DNA of 45,281 nt from Coraliomargarita_B sp046540835 (GTDB lineage Bacteria > Verrucomicrobiota > Verrucomicrobiia > Opitutales > Coraliomargaritaceae): assembly GCA_046540835.1 (NCBI GenBank), contig JBKHEL010000007.1:1-45281 (forward strand), read 5' to 3'. The notes below the pieces were generated by a model. That model searched no databases. It had not been told where the DNA came from and saw nothing but the letters and a program-made list of their open reading frames with translations. A program made the position numbers and the translations under genes. Positions 10,207 through 18,300 of this stretch are shown in pieces (within the stretch, counting starts at the first letter, position 1; the number at the start of each line of letters is the position of its first letter).

Positions 10207-11040
10207 TTAGTCTGAATCTATTTCCAAAACCAGTCGAAGTCCGATTGCTGAATAGCGCTCGTCCGGGGCGTGCTTGTGGCGGTTGGCTGAGCGGTGCGAT
10301 TCATGGAAATCATACCAGCTCCCGCCACGAAAGACCTTCAAGGTGCCCGCCTCGGGTCCTTTTGGATCCACCAGTGCATCGTCCGGGTAAGGGCCATACC
10401 AATCCTGACACCATTCCCAGACGTTGCCGCTCATATCGTAGAGTCCCCACGGGTTGGGCTTCTTGCGGCCGACGGGGTGTGTCTGTGCAAAAGAACGGGA
10501 ATTCGCCCAGGCATAATCACTGTGACCGCTTTCCGCCATCTGCTCACCCCAGTAGTAGGGGCTTTGTGTGCCCGCCCGGCAGGCGTATTCCCACTCGGCT
10601 TCGGTCGGGAGCCGAAAGGAGCCCCGGCCCATTGCATTGAGCCGCTTTATGAATTCCTGGCACTCGTTCCACGAAACAGACTCGACCGGGCGCTGGGGCG
10701 AAGTTTCCAGATTTTGAAAAACCGCAGGGTTTTCCCCCATGACAAATGCCCACTGGGCCTGAGTGACTTCATAAGTTCCCAGATAGAAGCCCCGGGTGAG
10801 GGTCACTTCATGTCGGGGATCTTCATCCCCGTCACGCATGGCTTCATCGGGCGGGCTGCCGCGGGTATAGGTGCCGGCAGGTAGGTGTTGAAAGTGGAGC
10901 GTGACGCCGGGACCGAGCTGGACTGACCTGTCGTAGGCTGCAGCCGGAAGAACCGCAGCAGAACCCAGTTTTAAAGAGAGGGCGGTTAAAATTAAAAACG
11001 GCAGGTTTTTCGTCATCGGCCCCGGAAGCAATCCATTCAC
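10207..11040 (-). CDS. Exported SUMF1/FGE-fold protein without the FGE catalytic cysteines (copy B)
   Basis: Paralogue of the downstream copy with the same motif series: LPAGTYTRGS, YEVTQAQWAFVMG, PVESVSWNECQEF, RLPTEAEWEYACRAGT, GLYDMSGNVWEWCQDW and RGGSW (238-242 of 277). After RGGSW the sequence is YDFHESHRSANRH, again without the FGE copper-site cysteines. The longest frame starts at a GTG (11040) that overlaps the sulfatase stop by four bases (GTGA); an ATG nine codons in (11016) begins a cleaner signal peptide (MTKNLPFLILTALSLKLGSAA). Either start is possible. Export is likely. The overlap suggests translational coupling to the sulfatase. Tandem duplication is evident from the closely matching core of the two proteins. 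Function unknown. Confidence 0.88.
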   Translation of the reverse strand: MNGLLPGPMTKNLPFLILTALSLKLGSAAVLPAAAYDRSVQLGPGVTLHFQHLPAGTYTRGSPPDEAMRDGDEDPRHEVTLTRGFYLGTYEVTQAQWAFVMGENPAVFQNLETSPQRPVESVSWNECQEFIKRLNAMGRGSFRLPTEAEWEYACRAGTQSPYYWGEQMAESGHSDYAWANSRSFAQTHPVGRKKPNPWGLYDMSGNVWEWCQDWYGPYPDDALVDPKGPEAGTLKVFRGGSWYDFHESHRSANRHKHAPDERYSAIGLRLVLEIDSD

Positions 11041-12413
11041 GTCGATTGTTCGTCACAGCTGCCCGTCTTCAACAGACGGGGATCGACCTCCCATCGTTCG
11101 TGTAGCGGTTCACCGGAGCGCTCAGCCGACTTTCGGTGAATTCGGTTGCGTGCGCTGACGTTTTCGAGCGTCCGTTCCATTTGCTCGTCCTCCCAGTTCG
11201 TCGGCAGCGGCCCCGGATCTTCGCCCCAGGTCTCGTCGGAAAAACGGACGTGGTGGATGCGGCATCCTTCTTTTGTGCGCACCATGCAGGCCGGTCCGCA
11301 GCGCATGTCCAGAAGCATACTGACGACTTGCCGCCCGGAAGTGGCTTCGCCGCTTCGCAAGCTCTCCGTGAGTGAGCATCCCTCAGCTCCGGGGAGCGGG
11401 TCCGCCCCGGCCATCTCCGTCAAGGTCGGCGCCAGATCCAGAAGACTGACGGGCCCCGAAATCTCCTGCCCGGCTGCAATACCGGGCCCGCGCCAGATCA
11501 TGGGCACTTTCAGGGCCCCGTCCAAAAAGCAGGATTTCCAGAACATGCCGTGCTCGCCGGCCAGATCCCCATGGTCGGACAGATAGACGAAGAGATCGCG
11601 CTCGGCATCCACCGCCTCGAGCAGGCGGCCGATCTGCCGATCCATCTCCTCAACCATCCCATAGTAGGCCGCGGTGGAGCGGTGGATTTCATCTTCGGAG
11701 ACGCCTTCCATCCCCCGGGCCTGCCACCAGGTTTGAATCGACGGGTGCGCACCCGCATGAAATTCCCGGATGGCCTCCATGTCGGGATGGGGCAGGGCCT
11801 TTTCGTAGTGGGCGTATAAATCGGGCGGGCACACGTAGGGATTGTGAGGGGCGTGGGTGCCCACCACCATGAATAGGGGGCGGTCCTCGGGCTGCGCCCG
11901 CAGGCGCTGCAGCGCGGCGTCGACCACCTCTCGGTCGTAACGCTCGGAGGGACCTGCTCCCGGCCCGGACACTTTGAGCATCTCCCGGCCCTGCCCGGTC
12001 AGGCCGCGAAAGGGACCCAGATCCAACTCCCGGAACGCGGCGTCGGTCGGGCCGATGTCGCCCACCAGTCTTTCCTGAAATCCGTGCCGCTGGTCGGGGC
12101 CGATAAAATGCATCCGCCCGCACAAGACCGTGTCGTAACCAGCACCCGCCAGGGCATGCGCCACGGTCGGAATATCCGAGGGCAGGGCGTGGCGGTTGGT
12201 CAGCACGCCGCTCGTTGAGGGGAGCAGCCCTGACAGCATCGACATCCGGCTCGGGCCGCACACCGGCGAGGTGCAGAAGCTGTCTGAAAATCGCGTGCCC
12301 GCGCCGGCCAGCTGATCGAGGTGGGGTGTTCGCACAATTTCGTTTCCGGCGCAGCCCATCACATCCGCGCGGTGCTGGTCGGAGACCATGACAATGATTC
12401 GCTTGGGATTCAT
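11037..12413 (-). CDS. Sulfatase (type I, formylglycine-dependent), apparently cytoplasmic
   Basis: A 458-residue protein of the alkaline-phosphatase/sulfatase superfamily. It has an N-terminal metal-binding start (IIVMVSDQHR, with D12), the sulfatase signature CGPSR starting at C52 (the Cys to be converted to formylglycine), the second signature G-x-x-x-W-x-x-K-like region replaced by LCGRMHFIG, and the C-terminal metal site YLSDHGDLAGEHGMFWK. Type I sulfatases hydrolyse sulfate esters. No signal peptide is visible: the protein begins MNPKRIIVMVSDQ, directly at the first beta strand. Substrate cannot be told from sequence. It lies 80 bp downstream of the ribB-like gene and overlaps the SUMF1-B start, so the last three genes look like a unit. 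The maturase is not obvious in this window. Confidence 0.92.
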   Translation of the reverse strand: MNPKRIIVMVSDQHRADVMGCAGNEIVRTPHLDQLAGAGTRFSDSFCTSPVCGPSRMSMLSGLLPSTSGVLTNRHALPSDIPTVAHALAGAGYDTVLCGRMHFIGPDQRHGFQERLVGDIGPTDAAFRELDLGPFRGLTGQGREMLKVSGPGAGPSERYDREVVDAALQRLRAQPEDRPLFMVVGTHAPHNPYVCPPDLYAHYEKALPHPDMEAIREFHAGAHPSIQTWWQARGMEGVSEDEIHRSTAAYYGMVEEMDRQIGRLLEAVDAERDLFVYLSDHGDLAGEHGMFWKSCFLDGALKVPMIWRGPGIAAGQEISGPVSLLDLAPTLTEMAGADPLPGAEGCSLTESLRSGEATSGRQVVSMLLDMRCGPACMVRTKEGCRIHHVRFSDETWGEDPGPLPTNWEDEQMERTLENVSARNRIHRKSAERSGEPLHERWEVDPRLLKTGSCDEQST

Positions 12414-12493
12414 TTCGCGAAGCTATCAAATCAGCCTTTTGATGGAAGCCTCTTTTCCATATTATTGCGCGGTTAGCCTCGCGTCAAAGCAGA

Positions 12494-13609
12494 TCAAATC
12501 CCCACCTGTTCGACGATTTCGAGATCGTAACCATCCAGCGCGACGACCTTGCGCGGCGTGCTGGAGAGCAGGCGGATTTTTTTGAGGCCCAGATCGGCGA
12601 GGATTTGTGCGCCGATGCCGTAGTCGCGAAAATCCATTTTCATGGGTCCGACTTCTTTGATTTCGGTGTCGCCGGCGGATTCGACGACCCGAAAACCGCC
12701 CTGCGGTTGTTCGATGTAGAGGACGACCCCGTGTCCGGCTGCTGCGATCATTTCCATCGCTTTGGCGAGTGCGTGGTAGCCGCCCAGTTCTTTCGACCGG
12801 AAGACGTCGCCGAGGAGGTTTTCGCTCTGCACCCGAACGAGGGTGGGGCGGGCATCCAATTCTCCGAGACTCAGAGCGATGTGCTGGCGCTCGTCGAGCA
12901 CACTGCGGAAGACATGGAGATCAAACTGCCCGAATTCCGAATCGAAGGGGCGCGTCAGGACGCGCTCGACGAGCTTGTCCCGGGTATGCCGGTATTCGAT
13001 CAGGTCGGCGATGGAGATGAGCTTCAGCCCGTGTTTGGCCTTAAACCGGATTAAATCCGGGAGCCGGGCCAGGGAGCCATCTTCGTTGAGGATCTCGCAG
13101 ATCACGCCACTTGGGTCGAGCCCGGCCAGTTGGGCGAGGTCGACAGCGGCCTCTGTGTGCCCGGCCCGCTGAAGCACGCCGCCGGGCTTGGCCCGGAGCG
13201 GGAAGATGTGGCCGGGCTGAACGAGCTGGTTTGCCTCTGAGGCCGGATCGGCAAGGATGCGCACGGTCGCGGCCCGGTCGTAGGCGCTGATCCCGGTGGT
13301 GATGCCCTCGGCGGCATCGACGGATATGGCAAAGTCGGTTTGCTGGGACTCGCGGTTTTCCGAGGCCATCGGGTTGATACCCAGCCGCCGCAGCTGGTGG
13401 GCCATCATCGGCACGCAGATCAGGCCCCGTGCGTGCTGGATCATTTGGTTGATCGCCTGGGGCGTGGCCTTCGATGCCGCCATTACCAGATCGCCCTCGT
13501 TTTCGCGGGATTCATCATCGGTCACGATGACAAGCTTCCCCTCGGCGATGTCCCGGATCGCTTCTTCGACGGAATCAAATGCGTTTGCTGTATTCGCTGT
13601 GCTGGTCAT
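12494..13609 (-). CDS. ribB: 3,4-dihydroxy-2-butanone-4-phosphate synthase fused to a degenerate GTP cyclohydrolase II domain
   Basis: A 371-residue RibBA-like protein. The RibB half (about 1-210) is intact: DDESRENEGDLV, the GITTGISAYDRA segment, and PGHIFPLRAKPGG...AGHTEAAVDL, which carry the ribulose-5-phosphate site. It makes the four-carbon unit for riboflavin. The RibA-like half (about 211-371) keeps the fold (FRDYGIGAQIL, LLSSTPRKVV) but has lost the GTP cyclohydrolase II active site. The three zinc cysteines of SECLTGD and RCDCG are N264, L275 and G277, and the RQEGRG catalytic loop is EQPQGG (300-305). It therefore resembles the RibBX-type arrangement described in Proteobacteria. GTP cyclohydrolase II must be supplied elsewhere. 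I see no FMN riboswitch upstream. Confidence 0.9.
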   Translation of the reverse strand: MTSTANTANAFDSVEEAIRDIAEGKLVIVTDDESRENEGDLVMAASKATPQAINQMIQHARGLICVPMMAHQLRRLGINPMASENRESQQTDFAISVDAAEGITTGISAYDRAATVRILADPASEANQLVQPGHIFPLRAKPGGVLQRAGHTEAAVDLAQLAGLDPSGVICEILNEDGSLARLPDLIRFKAKHGLKLISIADLIEYRHTRDKLVERVLTRPFDSEFGQFDLHVFRSVLDERQHIALSLGELDARPTLVRVQSENLLGDVFRSKELGGYHALAKAMEMIAAAGHGVVLYIEQPQGGFRVVESAGDTEIKEVGPMKMDFRDYGIGAQILADLGLKKIRLLSSTPRKVVALDGYDLEIVEQVGI

Positions 13610-13708
13610 CTCAGGCGGGGAAGATCAACGAAGACGGAGGCCTGCGCAACCGTCTTTTTGAAATTGATCCTAAGCCGGTCCAGAGCGGGTTTCGTCTGAA
13701 TGGCACCT

Positions 13709-13725
13709 CGTTAAGGGGCTTAACG
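13709..13725. promoter_or_regulatory. Perfect 7-bp-arm palindrome, possible operator
   Basis: CGTTAAG, a GGG spacer, then CTTAACG. It sits between the divergent ribB-like gene and the HIT gene, about 38 bases before the preferred HIT start. Position and symmetry fit a dimeric repressor site, but no regulator is known and a chance palindrome is possible. Confidence 0.25.
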
Positions 13726-13762
13726 CTTGCCCGTGAACGGAACAATGATCCATACTGAGCGG

Positions 13763-14098
13763 ATGACCTTATTCGAAAAAATCATAGCCCGCGAGATTCC
13801 CGCGAAAATCGTCCATGAGGACGATCAATGTATCGCGATTCACGACATCGACCCGCAGGCGCCGGTGCACGTGCTGGTGATTCCCAAAAAAGCGATCCCG
13901 CGTATCGGCGAGGCGGCTCCGGGGGATCAGGCCCTACTCGGGCATCTGCTGCTCACCGCAGCCCGGGTGGCCGGGCAGCTCGATTTGGAGTCCGGCTTTC
14001 GGGTGGTGATCAATCATGGCCGGGATGGCGGGGAGGCCGTGCCCCACTTGCATGTGCACCTGCTCGGCGGTCGGCAAATGGAGTGGCCTCCGGGCTGA
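13763..14098 (+). CDS. HIT-family nucleotide hydrolase/transferase (histidine triad protein)
   Basis: A 111-residue protein of the HIT superfamily, Hint/PKCI-like branch. The triad is H95-L-H97-V-H99 in PHLHVHLLGG near the C-terminus. It also has the usual MTLFEKIIAREIPAKIVHEDD opening, the IHDIDPQAPVHVLVIPK strand, and a C-terminal W-P-P-G end. Hint proteins hydrolyse nucleoside phosphoramidates and adenylylated intermediates in the cytoplasm. The frame is open further upstream (TTG at 13727, ATG at 13745), but family members start at the MTLFEKI equivalent, so 13763 is preferred. It is divergent from ribB and precedes a 303-bp gap, so it is probably monocistronic. Confidence 0.92.
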   Translation: MTLFEKIIAREIPAKIVHEDDQCIAIHDIDPQAPVHVLVIPKKAIPRIGEAAPGDQALLGHLLLTAARVAGQLDLESGFRVVINHGRDGGEAVPHLHVHLLGGRQMEWPPG

Positions 14099-14401
14099 TG
14101 AAACGCAAGCACCGGGCGCTGAGGTCCTCACTCTGCGATGTTTCGGTGAGAATGAAGTCCGGTTTCCTGAATTATACGCAATCCTAATTAATTCGATAAG
14201 TGCAGGCTAATACTAGACTACAAACCTGTTTTTTGGAGTGATAAAAATCGGAAAGCGGACAGCTCTATAGTTCCAGAGTCGCTCAGGGTGACTATTTTTT
14301 CCTTCGAAATGTTCCATCTCACACGAACTCGTTGCAACAATAAGGTAAAAAACGGTTGCCATTAGAAAAACTGACATTTTTAACGGGCAAAGGACGAATA
14401 A
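14099..14401. other. 303-bp AT-rich intergenic region upstream of the respiratory operon
   Basis: No convincing gene on either strand. The composition is markedly more AT-rich than the flanks, especially from about 14180. It holds the candidate promoter at 14356-14384 and a Shine-Dalgarno-like AAAGGA just before the ATG at 14402. Weak dyads (for example CTCAC...GTGAG near 14130-14150) are not strong enough to call a terminator for the HIT gene. Confidence 0.6.
14356..14384 (+). promoter_or_regulatory. Candidate sigma-70-type promoter for the ACIII-cbb3 operon
   Basis: TTGCCA (14356-14361, 5 of 6 to TTGACA), an exactly 17-base AT-rich spacer, then TTTAAC (14379-14384, 4 of 6 to TATAAT). A start about seven bases later would leave a leader of roughly ten bases before the ATG at 14402, with AAAGGA as Shine-Dalgarno. 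The match is by eye against the E. coli consensus; promoter rules in this phylum are poorly known. Confidence 0.35.
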
Positions 14402-14611
14402 ATGGATAACGGACAAACAACCACCAGAAAGGGATTTCTTCGGAGATCCGGCCTCGCAATTGCCGGGATATTTGCCTGGGGCAAAGCTTCATCGGCAGCT
14501 CACCCGGAGACGCCCGCCGCTGGGGAAAAAGCTGCGCCGGATCCATCTCTGGCAGCAGTTTCCGCCCGTCGCCTGAGGCCCGCGCGGGGCACGGTCCGCT
14601 ATCAGTCCTGA
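14402..14611 (+). CDS. Small Tat-signal protein leading the respiratory operon
   Basis: A 69-residue protein: a Tat-like signal (TTRKGFLRRSGLAIAGIFAWGKASSA; the motif is R-K rather than R-R) followed by only about 40 residues rich in Ala and Pro, ending GTVRYQS. It has AAAGGA seven bases ahead of its ATG and ends 39 bp before the ActA gene. By analogy, formate dehydrogenase operons often begin with a similarly tiny 'TAT target' protein of unknown role, and this could be the equivalent for the complex III Fe-S subunit ActB, which also has a twin-Arg motif. The parallel is inference. A non-coding leader cannot be excluded, but signal, ribosome site and position all favour a real gene. Confidence 0.6.
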   Translation: MDNGQTTTRKGFLRRSGLAIAGIFAWGKASSAAHPETPAAGEKAAPDPSLAAVSARRLRPARGTVRYQS

Positions 14612-14650
14612 TCGCCGCGCTTTCAAGGACGAGACGAATTTTTTAGAGCT

Positions 14651-15304
14651 ATGGCGAACGTATTTCCGAAGTGGGCCAACACGGTCCCGATCAAACTCAT
14701 TCTGGCCTTTTCACTTGTCGGGACGGCTGTTGTCCTCGGCGTGACCTATTATTTCACGCCCAAATACACCCGCGTCGGCTATGCGCCCACGCAGCCAGTG
14801 CCGTTCAGTCACGCGCTGCACGCCGGCGAATTGGAAATTGATTGCCGCTACTGCCACACCTTCGTGGACCGCTCCGAGCACTCCAATGTGCCGGGTTCCA
14901 ACGTCTGCATGAGCTGTCATAGCATGGTGTTACCGGATTCACCGCAGCTAGAACTCGTTCGCGAGACCTACGAAACGGGCGAACCGATCCCCTGGGTGCG
15001 TGTTCACAAGACGCCGGATTATGTCTACTTCAACCATGCGGTGCACGTGAACCGCGGCATCAGCTGTGTCGAGTGTCACGGGGAGGTCCAGGAGATGGAG
15101 GTGGTGCACCATGCCGAATCGCTCTCAATGGCCTTTTGCCTCGAGTGTCACCGCAACCCGGAACAGTATATCCGCCCCCCCGAGGAAGTGTATAACCTGG
15201 ATTGGGAGCGTCCGACCGACACCGAATCCCTGGATGAGATTCACCGCTTTGTTCATGACTGGAGCGTGAACCCGCCGCAAAGCTGCTCCGGCTGCCACCG
15301 ATAA
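14651..15304 (+). CDS. actA: Alternative complex III subunit A, pentahaem cytochrome c
   Basis: A 217-residue protein with one N-terminal membrane helix (about 13-33) and five CxxCH haem c motifs at C65-H69, C86-H90, C139-H143, C163-H167 and C212-H216. The last sits two residues from the C-terminus. Length, haem count and position as first structural gene match ActA. In ACIII it takes electrons from the Fe-S subunit ActB and passes them to the mono-haem ActE or an oxidase on the periplasmic side. The ActB gene follows within 20 bp. Confidence 0.96.
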   Translation: MANVFPKWANTVPIKLILAFSLVGTAVVLGVTYYFTPKYTRVGYAPTQPVPFSHALHAGELEIDCRYCHTFVDRSEHSNVPGSNVCMSCHSMVLPDSPQLELVRETYETGEPIPWVRVHKTPDYVYFNHAVHVNRGISCVECHGEVQEMEVVHHAESLSMAFCLECHRNPEQYIRPPEEVYNLDWERPTDTESLDEIHRFVHDWSVNPPQSCSGCHR

Positions 15305-15324
15305 ACGCCAAAGATTTGAAACGC

Positions 15325-18300
15325 ATGAACGAAACCGAACTTTCTGGACCCCACTATTGGAAAAGCCTTGATGATCTGGCCGGTACGCCTGCATTCCGCG
15401 ACTGGGTCGAACGTGAATTTCCCGCGGGAGCTTCGGAGCTGGAGGGCGTCAACCGCCGCCAGTTCATGAAGGTCATGGCTGCCTCTTTCGGCCTGGCCGG
15501 GTTGGGTATGGCCGGCTGTCGGCGCCCGGAACAGGTGATTTTGCCCTATGCCAAGCAGCCGGAGAATGTGATCCCCGGTGTACCGATCTACTTCAGCTCC
15601 TCCCGTCCGGGTGAGCGCGAAAACATTCCAGTGATCGTGGAGACCCATACCGGACGCCCGACCAAGATCGAGGGCAATCCGAGCTACCAAGCCTACGGCG
15701 GCGCGACGGACGTGTATACGCAGGCCAGCATTCTCGATCTCTACGACCCGGATCGCGCGACGAAGAGCCGTGCGGGCGGTGCCGCGATCTCCGATGCTCA
15801 GGTGCGCGACCGTCTCGCGGAGCTGAGCAAGCAATATACGGAAACCAAAGGAGCCGGGCTGCTTTTTCTGGCCGAGCCCGGCACGTCGCCGAGCCGCGCC
15901 CGTCTGGTCGAGGCGATTCGGGAAAAGTTCCCGGAAGCGACCTGGACGGAATACACGCCACTAGACCACCGCACAGCGGAAAACGCTGCGGAGCGGGTCT
16001 TCGGCCAGCCGCTGCGCGCCTTGCCCGACTACGCCAGAGCGAAGCGGGTCCTTTCGCTGGATGCCGACTTCCTCCACGCCGAAGATGCGCATCTCGGCAA
16101 AGCCCGTGCCTTCACCAAAAACCGCAAGGTGAAAGCAGCAAAGGACGCCGCACAGATGAGCCGTCTCTACGCTGTGGAAAGCGCCATGACCTCGACCGGT
16201 GCGATGGCGGACCACCGGCTGCGTCTCTCGGCGAGCCAGATGGGAGCCTTTGCGGCCCTCGTCGGGGCGGCCGTTTTGAAACAGGCCGGCCAGGGTGGGG
16301 CGCTCGTTTCCAAGCTCGAGCAAATCGGCGGTTCGCTCTCGGTTGACCGCAAGTGGGTCGAGGAATGCGCTGCCGACCTGGCGGCACACTCCGGCGAAGC
16401 CCTGATGGTTGCGGGCGAGCACCTGCCAGTCGCCGTGCATGAAATCGTCATCGCGATCAACGATGCGCTGTCCGCTCCGGTGGACTATGTAAAAATTCCT
16501 GCCAGGGAGGCGGGCATCAGCGAGGCAGCCGCAAAACTGGCCGACGGTTCGGTGAAAACGCTGGTCATCCTCGGGGGCAATCCCATCTATGATGCGCCTG
16601 CCGACCTCGATTTCAAAGCCCTCATGGCCAAGGCCGACGAGCGTCTGCATTTGAGCTATAGCTACAACGAGACCTCGGCTGAGGCGGATGTGCTCATCGC
16701 GCGCGCTCATTATTTGGAGAGCTGGAGCGACGGCCGCACCTTTGAGGGCACGCTGGTTCCCGTGCAGCCGATGATCCAGCCGCTTTTCCCGACTTTCAAC
16801 GAAATCGAAGTGCTCGCCCGCCTGGCGGATGCACCGGAAAGCGATCCGCATTCCATTGTCCGGGCAACATTCAAGGATCTGGGCGGTGCGGACTACAACA
16901 AATTCCTCAGTGACGGCCTGTTGCGCGGGACCGGTTTCCCGGAAGTTGCGGCCCGGGTGGATTTTGCTGCGGTCGCTGACTCGCTCGATGCCGGGGCGCT
17001 TCAAGCCTATCAACTCAGTGCCGACGCGCTCGAAGTGCGTTTTGAGCCCAGTTCGCACGCCTACGATGGCCGCTATGCGAACAATGGCTGGTTGATGGAA
17101 GCGCCGGATGCGATGACCAAGCTGACCTGGGACAACGCAATCCTCATCAGCCCGCGGCTCGCGAAGGACCTTGAAACGTCCCAGGGCGTTTCCATCTTCA
17201 CGGGCAGCAAACCCATGAACGCCGACGGTGGCTTCTTCGAAGCGGCCAAGGGCACGCAGCAAAAAAACAAGGCCAGGTTCAAGCGTGGTCAGGAGATGGC
17301 TGTCGTGGCGGAGCTTACGCTGAATGGGCGCACCATCCAGGCGCCCATCCACGTCGTCCCCGGCATGGCCAATTACACGGTTGTGCTTCCACTGGGTCTT
17401 GGGCGTAAGCAGGTCGGCCGGGTGGGCACGGGAGTTGGCTTTGATGCCTACCCGCTGCGCACAAGCGAGCACATGGGCGCGGCACTCGGTGCGTCGATCC
17501 GTTTGACCCCCGAGACCCACCGGCTCGCCAACACGCAGGAACACTGGTCCATGGAGGGCCGGGCGATCGTCCGGGAAGCCACGGCAGACTATTACAACAA
17601 ACACCCCCATTTCGCCAACGAGATGGGGGTCGAGTCGCACGCGCCGGCAAATTACGGGAAAGACGACGACAAGAGTCTTCAGTATAAAGTGCTGAACAAC
17701 CCGCGCGGCGGATCGGCGCACGATCACCACAACTTCAACGCACCCCCTCCGAATGTCGACATCTGGAAGGGACATGAGGATAAACTGGTCCGCATCCAAC
17801 AGTGGGGTATGGCCGTCGACATGAACAGCTGCACCGGCTGCAACGCCTGCGTGGTCGCCTGCCAGAGTGAGAACAATATCCCCATCGTGGGGAAGGAACA
17901 GGTGCTGCGCGGCCGCGAAATGCACTGGATCCGCCTGGACCGTTATTTTTCGGCGGAAACAACAGAACCCGATGAGGTGCCGGAGGATGTGCAGGTCTCC
18001 TTCATGAGCATGATGTGCCAGCACTGCGAAAACGCACCCTGCGAGAGCGTTTGTCCGGTCAATGCCACCGTGCACGACCGCCAGGGGCTCAATACCATGG
18101 CCTACAACCGCTGCGTCGGCACCCGCTACTGCGCAAATAACTGCCCCTACAAGGTCCGCCGTTTTAACTTTTTCGACTGGAACAAGCGCAAGCCGGGCGA
18201 GTTCTACAAAGGCCCCATGGGCCCGGTCGACGAGCCCGAACTGGAAAAGATGCGGACGAATCCGAATGTCACCGTGCGGATGCGCGGGGTCATGGAAAAG

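Noticed and set aside
13610..13762. Possible FMN riboswitch upstream of the riboflavin gene
   Set aside because: I could not find the conserved RFN core segments on the minus strand.
14213..14546. Two minus-strand ORFs of 67 and 75 codons upstream of actA
   Set aside because: They overlap each other and the Tat-signal gene or promoter, and have no recognisable motif or ribosome site.
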